Assembly (NCBI GenBank): GCA_037355855.1
Contig: CM074766.1
Coordinates: forward strand, 806,001 to 870,000
Direction of reading: 5' to 3'
Length of the DNA stretch: 64,000 nt
Source: Pseudo-nitzschia pungens
Taxonomy: Eukaryota > Bacillariophyta > Bacillariophyceae > Bacillariales > Bacillariaceae
A program made the translations under genes and the position numbers. Positions 20,821 to 31,294 of the stretch are shown here, one piece after another; positions within the stretch are counted from its first letter, which is position 1; each line of letters opens with the position of its first letter. Under the pieces are notes generated by a model. The model had not been told where the DNA came from and did no database searches. It saw only the letters and a list, made by a program, of their open reading frames with translations.

Positions 20821-23084
20821 GAGAGGCGGTTGGCGCAAAGCTTCGATCGAAGAGTGTATCCGTAGTTCTGCGAGAAAGGGTATCGATTCCACACGATCGC
20901 CTGCTGTTTTGAGAGTGACACCAATAGGAGCTGGAGCAACGAGACCATTCAACCCGTTCGGGTCCGCACCGCAGCGCGTAAACATTATGGAAGGAAAGCA
21001 ACAAATGGAACCGACGAAACCATCCAAAATATCATGCATTCCCCCTCTTCGTTTAGGCGTTCTGTTCGTGGCACAGAAATGCAAGGTTGGGTAGCATGGT
21101 TTCGGTTTTGGTCCTTCGTGGGACGTCTTCTTGCCGATCTTTGGGTTCTCACCGTTCTGTGGTTCGCGGCAACGGTGCACGGGGTGGGAATGCTCCAGAG
21201 GGGGCACCGCCGTGTCTGAGAATGAAAAACCATCGTGGATACGAGGTAGCTCCCGAAGCTCGAGCGTTGCGGCACACGGGACCGCGCACTCGAACTGGAA
21301 GAATCGATTCGATTCGATTCGATAGAACTAATGTGTTTAACATCAACATAGTTACGTTCTGTTGATAGAATTTTCCCTTCTCAGGAATGTGCATCGAACA
21401 CTGCTTTTGAAGAAGAAAAGAATGTTGTTGTCTTTTTCAGTTGGTCTTTTTTTCGTGTATGTGGGTTTGCCACGAGTTGCTGTCGATTCTTGTCGCAAAT
21501 GGTGTTGGAGTGAATCATGACTTAAAACTCCGTTGAATTGAATTCAATTCAATTGAATCCAATCAAATCGGAATAGATCGCAACTCGTTTCATTCGGTTC
21601 CATGACCGCTGCTCTTGCCACAGCTTTTGCCACTGCTCGCTGCTCACTGCCCCAGAGCATGAGTATCACATTGGTATACTTTATCCCTCTGATATACTCT
21701 ATTGGCACCGAAGTTGTGTAACTACGTAAGAGCATTGGTGAAGTTATTATCTAATATCGAACATGCGTCAACGCTCGACGATGTTTGACTTTGACAGTGA
21801 AAAAAATTCATGAAGGTAATGATAAGAAAGATCCTTCAATGTCACTTTTCTGTGTGAGTCATTTTCAATCTTTTGCTTTGATACATTACCAAGATGGGAA
21901 ATTACATCGCAGCTTCTTCTCTTTTCGTTGGCGCGGTTTACAATACCGGTACAATTATTTAATTTTTTTCGTGACGAGGCTGTGTGATCGAAAACAAGGC
22001 AGACTTGACTCGCGTCAATAGCTCCGTCCTGTCGCGACATTTCGAGGCAGATGCGTGTCACTGGGATTCGAATCTGTTCGATCTACCCCTTCAACACGGT
22101 ATTGTGAAACTTTGCGTTTGTTTCATCGGGTAAGAGGATTGGAATGAAGATTCTTTTTGTTGACTTTATGTCAACAAGGGCGGCGAGATGCGGTCGCTCG
22201 TGATTGGATGGTTGCAACATAGAGAGAGAGGTCTCCGACAAAATATCTTGTATCATCGCGTCTCGTGCGTTACGGTGGTTCGGACAATATTCGGTTCCAT
22301 AGGCACCTTCGTTCTGAGCCTGTGCATAATGCAGTGCAGTGCAATGCAGTGTAGAGCAGCGAGAACAATGCATTCGCTCGGGGAAGACCGCAAGTACAAC
22401 TAGTGGCATCATTGTTCAATTGCCAATCTCGAACGATTGATTCTGGGCCCGAAGGACGAATCCATCGGTTGCTCTCTCTCCCTGTGTGTGTGTGTGTGTG
22501 TGTGTGATGGAACACAACGGAAAGCCTCGCTCGTGAGGGCGAGTGTGGATGCGAAACGAGGCATTTCTGCGACGATTGCTCTCGATGGAATCTCTGCAGT
22601 CCGCAGGAACAACACTCGAGCATCGACTGCCCCAACGGAAATAGTGCGGACCGTCTAGTCACAAGCAAACTACGTACAATTGCGGATAGTATCCTATGCG
22701 TTCAGATGACAACAAATGCTCTGGCGTAGTATTAGAAAAACCCCCATGTTTTGCCCATAGGTTCCGAACGTTTTTTTTTTGTTCGAAGGCCATCCCTAAA
22801 AACGAACACGGGCAACGACACCAAAGACAGTCCGCAAGGTCCCTTTGATTTCGTTGTGTCGCATCACATCACATCGCATCGCATCGCATATAAAAATGCG
22901 ACGTGGTTCGTTTCGTTTCGTTTCACGGTTCGAGTACCAGTCAGAAAGGACAGGAAAGCACCGATTCATTCGTTCCTAAACACCACGGTGCGATGCCCGC
23001 ATGCACAGCACACCCGTGCCTGGACAATATCCCGAGCATCGCACTGCTTGTATTACAGCATTATAATAAATAAATCACAATGAT
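20821..23084. other. 2.3-kb convergent spacer
   Basis: No supported gene. Contains TCGAT (21302-21323), TTCAA (21535-21560), GCAGT (22331-22352), (GT)n (22484-22505) and CATCG/CATCA (22860-22889) microsatellites and one TACCGGTA (21944). Small ORFs here have no motifs. Confidence 0.55.
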
Positions 23085-24012
23085 TCAGTCCATCTTGCGC
23101 CGGTCCGCATCAAAGGTTGCTTCCCTCGCTTCGTTGGCCGTGATCCAGTAGTCCCTGTGGGTGTCGGGGGTGATTTCCGGAATCACCCAGCCCCTTGCAC
23201 GGAGCTTGCTCGACACGTAGTTGAGGCGCACCGCGTTAACCCCGAAATCGGTGACCCCCACGCGGCTCGCCGAGCGGACCTGGACTTCGTTGCTGCCCGA
23301 TCCGGGCACCATTGCAAATTCCACGTCGTCGATGAATCCCTTCTTGAGCGACTCGAACTGGTAGTAGAGATAGCCGGATTTCTTGGTGACCAGCGCAAAA
23401 CCGCCGCCGTCGATTCCTCCCTGCCCAGGCTCGTAAGCGTCCACGACGGCCGCAACGGTCGCGAGCGGATCGGGGTCGGAGGGAGGGGGTACCCAGGCAG
23501 GGACCAGAAAGTCCACCCCGTACTGCTGCCGGTCCTCCAAGAGCGCGTCGCCGGTGGTCGAAAAACAGTTGGGATTTCCGTCGCAGCTCCGGAGGCGGGG
23601 GGAGGTAACCGGGCCGTCGATTCCCTCTGTCGTCCTTGGCAGCACCCCCAGATCCTTGGGCGGACTGCCCCTTCGCTTGGGCTTGTCGGCAAACTTTTTG
23701 GCCTCGGGGATGGCGTTTGAAAAGGCGAAGGCGGGGGACGGAGCCGCTGTTGTGGCAAAAACAGAAGCCAGCGCGACTGGTCCCACCGAGGAGTAGGGCG
23801 GATCTGCGGGACGTGCCAAGCGGTTCCTCCTCGTTCTTGTTGAGGCACGCAAAGAGTGTGGTGGGATCTGTTGGACGAGACGAAGACAACACCTCGGGCT
23901 GTACCAACGACGAAGCAGGATGAATCGAGACTGCCAGGATGGTTCCGATCACCAGGACATGGACGAGGGACCCACGGGAGACATCTCTGGAATGCGTCGC
24001 GCTCTTTGCCAT
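23085..24012 (-). CDS. Thylakoid-lumen-targeted DUF1499 protein, apparent frameshift in presequence
   Basis: The C-terminal 130 residues match DUF1499 (SGYLYYQFESLKKGFIDDVE, VQVRSASRVGVTDFGVNAVR, LRARGW), a family of cyanobacterial and plastid proteins of unknown activity. The N-terminus starts at ATG 24012 with an ER-type signal (VHVLVIGTILAVSIHPASS), then a transit-like stretch, then a twin-arginine signal GTSRRSALLLGG followed by VALASVFATTAAPSPAFAFS with an apparent lumenal cleavage site. The twin-arginine half and the ALASVF half are in different frames: one base must be dropped near 23785 for a continuous 308-residue protein. No intron of reasonable size resolves it. Either an assembly indel or a real disruption; the downstream domain is fully open, which favours an indel. 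Confidence 0.75.
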
Positions 24013-24651
24013 GGTCGTTTTCACCTTTGGGTTTGGATAGATCGGTAACGTGGAAGTGAGGCACAATTAAGATATGGTTAGTACGTTGTAACAAACAAGT
24101 AGGACCTACTCGTATTGCAGACCGACACTTCCTATTGCAATGTGAACATTTCTACGGGTGCAAGTGCGTAACCTTACTCGTAGAAGATGTGTCACGCGTG
24201 TTGTGAGAAAGGATCTGACGAAGAACCGCGTGAAACGGTGGCAAGATCGAAGATACAAGTAAGTTTACCCGTACGAGTACCGGTAATTACGATCATCTCA
24301 CAACATCAAAATCGAGAAAACAGAAAACAGGATGATCCATTCATTCATCTAACATCCTACCGGCTGGCATGGTCACATACGGTACATACTCCGTAGTTGA
24401 TATTATATTTGTACTACGTACATGTCTTTCATAAGTGACAAGCCACAAGTTAATCATGAAACAGAAGAAAATATGGATTTTGATTCATCCATAATTCACT
24501 GCATTTACGTAACCTGAAATTTTACTCGTGGTCGGACTTGCTCATGAAAAGTTACAAGAAAAATAGGACGTTAACATTGTTTTTATTTTTTATTAATTAT
24601 GTTTTTGTTACTACGTATTGAATATCATATTCTTCATATGAATAACATCAT
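24013..24651. other. Spacer between GH20 3' end and DUF1499 5' end
   Basis: AT-rich, no gene. It carries GTAACCTTAC at 24168 (about 155 bases upstream of the DUF1499 start) and TACCGGTA at 24278. Confidence 0.5.
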
Positions 24652-27600
24652 TCACTCTTCTCTATTAATACGGAACCAACAAGATATGATCATTCCGTGG
24701 ACATGGAAACGGCGGTCGCGACGCTTTCGGCCTCTTTCATTCCATAGGCCAGTTTTAAACGTTGTTCGATCCTTGCAAATCCCATTGATCATGCCCTTGT
24801 TCCAGTCTTGGTCTCTCCCATGGATGGCACCCGAAGAGTCCGCCGTGACCAATGCAAAACTCTTGCAGGCTTCCCTTCTTCCCTCGAGGTCGGAGTTGTC
24901 GCACATTCGAACGAACGACTCCTGGAATTCCTCCTTGGTCAAGACGGGAGCATTGAGGGTGCCGATGCGAAAGGCCATCAACCGGTAGTCGATCTGATTT
25001 TGCTGATAGACCTCGGCGTACATCGGACCGATCTCCGCCATGATCCCGACGGGGCCCAGGGCCGCCAGTCTCCGCGTTGTCGAGTAGATCTCGAACGGTC
25101 CTCCCTCGCGGACGTCGACGGTGCCAAACCAGGGTTCCGAGGCACCTGCGGCGGCGGGTCGGCAATTCTCACCGGAACGGCACTGCGTCACGTCCCCGAA
25201 CCGTCCGGGATACCGCGTTTGTTCGCGGTTTTCCCACCGCACGACGCGATCGCTCGTCACGCCCAACAAGGGCAGGATATTACCGAGGTATCTCTCGAAG
25301 CGATCAAAGGCCGGTAAGACCTTGTTGTTGGTCGCTTCGAAAAAGCAGGGGGTGTTGGTCTGCCGGTCGTCGTGTCCCAGGTGGATGTAGCGGCTGCTGG
25401 TGATATTTAGCAACTCCTCCACTATTGAATACACATACAGGGGATACTTCGCGTTGTTGACGTTCTGCGGAATGTGTTGCCCGTGCTGGCACATGAACTC
25501 CACGCACTTCATGCGAAAGGGGGAACGGAACCAACCGCCTGCATTGGTCGTAACGGCAATCTCGGGCATTATCTGAACACCGAATTTTCCGGCGGTTCTG
25601 CGAAGCGCCTGTAAATAGTTCTGGGTGACGACGTTCCCCGGTCTGCGATTATTTGGAAGCTTAATGTTCTTTGGCCTGTACTTCAATGCGGGGACGAGAT
25701 TTGAATTGTACACAAACGAGATATCGGTAACGAGACGAAGCTGAATTGTATCCAGTCCCAGTGGAGCCATCGTCTTCTCGATGATAGTATCGGTTCTACC
25801 GATATCGTCAACAGGATATCGAGCATAGTCCATGATGACGCCGGTGTGGTTTACGAGTCTCTTGTTCGAACTGCTAACCGCAGCCGGGGAATCCCATTTT
25901 TTGTTCCAAAAAGAGGTCTTCCAAAAATTGTTTTGTACATCCGTATTTTGTTCCCAATCGGAATAATACAACTGCTTGTATCGCATCACCTTGGTCGGCT
26001 GGGTCAGGCGCTCACAGATGGCGTTGATCCAGTCGGACCAAACGATCTTCTTGAGTTCTCTGCGAAACTTATTGTACGGCTTGGGTGGAACTCCGTACAG
26101 CCGGCACACGGTATCATCCAGGCCAATCGACCGGCAGAGTGTTGCGTACTCTTTGAAGAACGCCATCCGATCCGTGATGTCAATGCCCGAAGCTCCCATG
26201 GAAACGGCCAAAAGTCTACCGATTACGTTCCGATCGAACCAGAAGCCCGAGTCCAGTTCAAATGTACCCGCAATAATTCCCAGGACGGGAGATGCTGCGT
26301 GCAGATTGTGCTTGAGCTTCTTGGTTTTGACGTAAACGTCATATGCGGATTCCTCTGTGTTGGTATCCATGTACAGGCCGGACGACAAAAAGACGGGATT
26401 CGTGAAGTTCATCTTTCCGTAGCGCATATTCCATTTTTTATCCCCGGGACTTAAGTGCCAGAATTGAATAATGTCTCCAGCTCGCTTTTTGGTCGGGTCT
26501 TCGTCAGTCGTTTCCCACCGGATCACCCTGGATTCGTCATACGAAATCTCCTTCAAGATTTCTTGAAGGGCGGTTTCGAAGGGCTCGTAATCAAACATCT
26601 CCGCACCGATCTCGTCGAAGCATGGTTTGGCCATTGTCACCTCGTCACCTCCCAGGTGGAGGTAGGACGGGTTATCGAAAATGTCGATCACCTCGGTCAA
26701 CACGTCCTTCAGCACGGGCCGCAGTTTCGGATTAGACACGTTCAATGGCACCCCGTATCCTTTGACACAGATAAAGTTGGGGCACGGGACAATGAGGTCC
26801 GGAATTCCTCCCCAGGAACCGGCGTGCCCGGGAACATTGATTTCCGGTACCACGTCGATCCCTTTTTGCTTCGCGTACCGCACAATCTCCCGAAGCTCCG
26901 CTGGACTGTAGACCTTGGTGTTGTTGTGTCTTGTCGAGGGGTACGCCAGACGTGGCTGCGATTCCAGCAGAACGTTGAAGGCTTGGTCATCCGTTAATCG
27001 AAAATGCAAGAGATTGAACCCCATGACCGAAAGGACATCGATCATTCTCCGAATCCATTCCGGTGAAAAGTAGTGCCGTCCGGCGTCCAGGAGGACTCCA
27101 AGATGCGGTGCGATTTTGTCATGGGTGAGGATCGTTTCGTTGCGGCGAAGAGAGGATCGATCGAAATATTTTCCCAGCGTGTCGATTACCAATCTATTTT
27201 TTTCCGTTACGAAATCGGAAGGAAGCTTTTGCTTGTTCTTCTTCGAACTGGTCTCTATCTTGTGCCATCCCGCGGGTAATTTTAGATTTCCGCCACGGCC
27301 CTCGTCCCCCGGTAAATTCCGAATTCCGTCGTGTTCCTCGTCCGCCTCACCCCTAACACCCTTATCGATCTCATCATCCTCAAGGCCAGCTATTTTACCA
27401 TGGTTGCCCATTCTTCTCAAACGGTGCCCGAAATTTAGCATTCTCACGTTTTGGGAACAGTAACGCCGCATCGGTGTCCGTGTGACTGCCGTTCTCATCG
27501 AGTGATATTTGGACGCCACGCCGGCTCACTGTAGTGTCGCTCTTTGTTCCCTTGTTGGATTGTAGGCTCTCAACCGGGGACGCTCGGAGTTCTATTTCTA

Positions 27601-28237
27601 TTTCTTGACGTTGCCTTCTCTTCTTGTTGCTGCTGCTTTTGTTGTTGTTGTTGTTGTTGTTTCTACCATTGTTCGCGTCGTATTGTAGGCTCTCAACCGG
27701 GGACGCTCGGAGTTCTATTTCTATTTCTTGACGTTGCCTTCTCTTCTTGTTGCTGCTGCTTTTGTTGTTGTTGTTGTTGTTGTTTCTACCATTGTTCGCG
27801 TCGTATTGTAGGCTCTCAACCGGGGACGCTCGGAGTTCTATTTCTATTTCTTGACGTTGCCTTCTCTTCTTGTTGCTGCTGCTTTTGTTGTTGTTGTTGT
27901 TGTTGTTTCTGCCATTGTTCGCGTCGTCCTCGCCATTGACGTATTCCTTCTTTATCGTTCGTAGATCGCGCTTGTTTTGCTCCGTGAGCACTTGTTTCAG
28001 ATCTTGGTTCGAGTTCGAGTTCGAGTTCAAGTTTGATTCCGATTTCGATGGCAACAGCCGCCGGTCGCGGTTTTCTTTGCCGAAAGATGGCAATAGAATC
28101 TTCACCTGGGCCAGAAAGGAGACCACCGAAATGATGACGATTGCAAACAGGTAGAAAGCGAGGGTCAAATGCCTGCCCCCCTTGGAGTGATGCTGTCGCT
28201 TTCCGCCCGACTGCGGTTTTCGAAAAAAAAAAAACAT
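24652..28237 (-). CDS. Tandem GH20 hexosaminidase-like protein, type II membrane anchored
   Basis: Beta-N-acetylhexosaminidase family protein, probably Golgi or cell-surface. ATG at 28237 gives MFFFFRKPQ; the upstream open frame has no ATG. Two exons, 28237-27448 and 27389-24652, joined across a 58-bp GTGAG...ATAG intron, give 1175 residues in frame. A basic N-terminus and one membrane span (LTLAFYLFAIVIISVVSFL) predict type II topology. A stalk holds three exact 41-residue Asn/Lys/Arg repeats. GH20 domain 1 has LHFRLTDDQAFN, PEINVPGHAGSWGG and HLGGDEV, with catalytic pair Asp512-Glu513. A second GH20-like domain (about 765-1100) keeps the spacing but reads IQLRLVTDISFVY, PEIAVTTNAGGW and HLGHDDRQT, so Glu is replaced by Asp938 and the PGH His is lost. 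Domain 1 looks active; domain 2 looks inactive or altered. Confidence 0.85.
27561..27929. repeat. 123-bp minisatellite, three copies, coding
   Basis: Three head-to-tail near-identical copies starting at 27561, 27684 and 27807. The unit is 41 codons, so the reading frame of the GH20 protein stalk is kept. Each unit encodes a run of seven Asn, then a basic KSSSNKKRRQRQ block and an acidic EIEIEL block. Confidence 0.97.
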
Positions 28238-29012
28238 GACGAGCCGGATGGTTTGGTCTCTGGTTGGCAAGGCTTCTTCAATCTTCAGCCGATGGCAAGA
28301 GGCAACAGGAGATGGCGAGAGGGGTTTGGAACTACGAGCATGTACTTGTGTTCGTACCGTAAGTTACGGAATGTCGCAATTCGATCGTTTGTTTTGTATC
28401 GCTCGATGCAATTTCTTCCAATGCTTTCAGGTCTATTACTATTATTTTTAGTATTTTTCATGGCTTTTGTGGTTATTCAACTACTTTTATCACTCGTCGA
28501 ATACCAAACTGAAATTGTCCCGACGAAAAACCGCGGTCGTTCAAAGGAGGAGTTGATGATCCCAGCATGGTAAGACTTAACCTTACTTCTACTGTAATAA
28601 AAATGATAATGGTAACCTTACCGGTATTCATACGGTAATATTCAAAGACAACATGAGGAAGAATGACATTTTAAATGATGACTATGACACTTATTTCCTC
28701 CCCATTGTGAATTATGATGGTAATCATAATGAGAACATGGACCGTACACGTGCGTTCCTTTCATTAGGATACTGTACATTATGCACACATGTCACGGTAG
28801 TCCTATGTCTTTTTTGAGAGACATAGAGAACCCTAAAGAAGACACGGAAGTGTTTAATCAACGTATCGTACCGGTAATCCTGGACCATTCTGCAGCCTCT
28901 CATTTTCATTTTGATGAGCTGTACCGGTACGCAAAGTTGCTGAAACTTGGAATACAGTGGTGCGTACAGGTAAACCTTAGTTCATAGTGTAGTAATATCC
29001 TCCTGAGGCAAG

Positions 29013-29032
29013 ATATACCGGTACCGGTATAT
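29013..29032. repeat. Perfect 20-base palindrome
   Basis: ATATACCGGTACCGGTATAT equals its own reverse complement and contains two overlapping TACCGGTA words. Confidence 0.97.
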
Positions 29033-29077
29033 ATTGACGATCACATACCATTCTTGAAAAAGGGGTCTCTGGAAACA

Positions 29078-29151
29078 ATGCGCCAGCTGAAACGGAACAC
29101 CAACAAGAAGAGTATCAGCAGCAGCAGCTCATGATGCTGCTGCTGGCGCAT
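29078..29151. repeat. Nested inverted repeats
   Basis: Outer arms ATGCGCCAGC (29078-29087) and GCTGGCGCAT (29142-29151) enclose an inner CAG/CTG hairpin with arms at about 29119-29128 and 29136-29145. Could form a cruciform or a hairpin transcript. Confidence 0.85.
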
Positions 29152-30195
29152 ACTACTAGCTAGTACTAGTAGTACTTCTACTAGTACTAGTATTGATTCC
29201 TACCAGGTGACCCTCGGTACGGAAACTGCTGGTGGTGCTGATTGCCTCCTTGTTGAAACTTGACAAAAAAATGCTGCTGGTGGTCTCCGGAAACCCTTTC
29301 TTTTTCATTGGTGTGAGGTGGTCTGTAATGAAAAAAAAAAAATCATGCTTTCCATAGTACATCTCACGGTACTACTACTTCTTCTAGTAGTACTAGTAGA
29401 CGAAGTACTTTCAGCAACAAGGTCAAACGAAAGTTACTGTTAGTACACTAAATACAACATGAGGACATAGTACCACCGGTAGTAGTACTACCCTGCATCT
29501 TCTTTGTACTAGTAGCAGACCAGATCACTTTGTAGCAGAGATCATCAGCATACTAGTCGCAGTCCACTGATTTCTTCTATCTCTATACGTGTACTAGTAT
29601 CACTGCTACTACTTGTTCTTGTAGTACTTCTACTAGTCGTTGTATTAGTAGTAGTACTAGTGGTGCTGGTACTGATAGTAGTACTAGTAGTAGTAGGAAC
29701 GACTTTTCTCCAGTACTACTAGTAGTAGTACTAGCAAGAACCATCATGACCTCGGAGTGTGTCCGAGTCGTTCTGCAAACAATATCGCTGTTCCTCTGCA
29801 ACACTGCTGGTGTGGTGCTGGAGACAAGAATGTATGATGGACGCAACGACACTCTTTAGTGTTGATACATTTGGTTTGATACATTAGCCATACAAGTACG
29901 TACTACTACTAGAGGAATAGGTTCGTCATGTAATATTGTAGTTATGTACTAGTAGTAGTACTACTACTACTAGTAGTAATACTATGCATAGTAATAAATA
30001 ATGTAATAATATGTATTGTGTTTCGAATTGCAACGGGCAACAGAGGAGTCAATCACTGAGGAATTCTCCTCCCCATGCATAATTGTTTGTGTTTGTGTTT
30101 GTGTTCGTTTCGTTTCTGTTCGTTTTGTTTTGTTTTGTTTCGAATTCGACATGCGTCCTCACCTTGGTAGTACTACTAGTACTAGTAGTAGTTCT
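29149..30195. repeat. ACTAGT/AGTACT trinucleotide-rich tract
   Basis: Clusters of CTAGTAGTAC-type words at 29151-29193, 29378-29402, 29590-29735, 29947-29985 and 30169-30195, separated by less repetitive DNA. The units are TAG or CTA/TAC trinucleotides that switch orientation at ACTAGT and AGTACT palindromes, so the tract is self-complementary at many places. No coding potential seen. Confidence 0.8.
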
Positions 30196-31294
30196 AGATC
30201 GCCGCCTCGATGCTGTAGATGCTTTCATTGGGTCCCAAACCGTGGCTCTCCCGACGATGGTCCCGGACCACGTAGGAGGGACCGGCGCTGCGGGCAGCGT
30301 ATTTCGTTGCGTGTTTGTCGTTGCCGAGCATCGTCGTCACCATGATTGCGGGAACAATCTTGCAGTCCCTGACGACCAGGGCGCAGTCGTGCATGGTGTC
30401 AAATGCCGGGTTGGATCGGGCGTACTCGCAAACGAGGCGTTCCCATTCCTCGTGTTTCGGATGGGAGGCCGAGAGGGAGGCACCGGCACTCGGAGCATCG
30501 GCAGCGTGGTAGGCGGCGCGGACCGCGTCGACGGTGCGATGATTGCCGCTGCCGCTGCGGTTGCGGTTGCCGTTGTCGTTGTCGGCGGCGCGACGCAATC
30601 CTTGCCCGTTCGGAGAACGGACCCCGGGAGGAACGGGTGTTGTGTCGTCGTCGTCGTCGTCGTAATATCCGTCGAATAGGTGATGCCCGGGATATACATT
30701 AAACATCAGGCTATCCTTGTAATTTTGGCAAAACTTACAGTCGTGAAATCTTGAAATCTGCCTGCATTTTCGACGGCATTTGCGCCGTATGTTCTTCTTT
30801 TGGGAGAAAACGGAGAGGGAACGACGAGCCACCGCCCTTTCTCCACCTTTTTCGTCTTCGTCTTCGTCCTCGGCATCGTCATGGTAGTCCTCGTCGTGGT
30901 AGTCCTCGTCATACAGGTCCTCGTCCTCGTCCTCGTCCTCGTCGTCATCGCTTTCTGTTTTGTTCATGGAAAAGTAGGTGAGATGTCCGATGGTCACTGC
31001 CCCCACCAGGTCCGGTAGATGCTCGGGGTTGTAGGCTTCTTGAAATGCCATGACCACGTCGAGTCCAATCTCTTCCAGTGCTTCCTGGTCGGGAACGTCA
31101 ATCAGCGAGGGGTCCGGGTTGTCGAAAACGGAGCCGGTGAGCTCGAGATTGCACATGATCTTCAGCGGGTCTTCGTTGCCACTGCCACTGTCACTGCCAT
31201 TGGCATTGCCAACGTCACCGTCTGCCGCGACCGCGGAAGGGTGGGAAAGGATGGCGCAAACGGCAATGGAGAAGGGAAGGAACGAGAGTTTCAT
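30194..31294 (-). CDS. Secreted acidic protein, function unknown
   Basis: A 366-residue protein with ATG at 31294, chosen because it opens a clear signal peptide (MKLSFLPFSIAVCAILSHPS, cleavage near AVAADG). The region upstream is open but lacks a sensible start. A conserved-looking block (IMCNLELTGSVFDNP, LDVVMAFQEAYNPEHLPDLV) is followed by an Asp/Glu-rich run with Tyr-His repeats (DEDYHDEDYHDD), a basic Cys block (RRKCRRKCRQISRFHDCKFC), then an Asn/Asp/Gly linker and a C-terminal block with paired Cys (VCEYARSNPAFDTMHDC, RDCKIVPA). Six or more cysteines suggest an extracellular or wall location. I do not recognise a named family. A GTAACCTTAC word lies 65 bases upstream. Confidence 0.75.
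   Translation of the reverse strand: MKLSFLPFSIAVCAILSHPSAVAADGDVGNANGSDSGSGNEDPLKIMCNLELTGSVFDNPDPSLIDVPDQEALEEIGLDVVMAFQEAYNPEHLPDLVGAVTIGHLTYFSMNKTESDDDEDEDEDEDLYDEDYHDEDYHDDAEDEDEDEKGGERAVARRSLSVFSQKKNIRRKCRRKCRQISRFHDCKFCQNYKDSLMFNVYPGHHLFDGYYDDDDDDTTPVPPGVRSPNGQGLRRAADNDNGNRNRSGSGNHRTVDAVRAAYHAADAPSAGASLSASHPKHEEWERLVCEYARSNPAFDTMHDCALVVRDCKIVPAIMVTTMLGNDKHATKYAARSAGPSYVVRDHRRESHGLGPNESIYSIEAAI

Larger units (their letters stand above)
28238..30193. other. 2-kb spacer: palindromes and ACTAGT/AGTACT-rich tract
   Basis: No supported gene. The left part has five or more TACCGGTA copies and a GTAACCTTAC (28612); 29013-29032 is a perfect 20-base palindrome; 29078-29151 has nested inverted repeats; 29149-30195 is dominated by TAG/CTA/TAC trinucleotides. 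It includes the promoter of the GH20 gene. Confidence 0.6.

Noticed and set aside
27544..27939. Cys/Phe-rich plus ORF over the 123-bp minisatellite
   Set aside because: Antisense of the coding minisatellite; poly-Cys comes from the complementary AAC codons.
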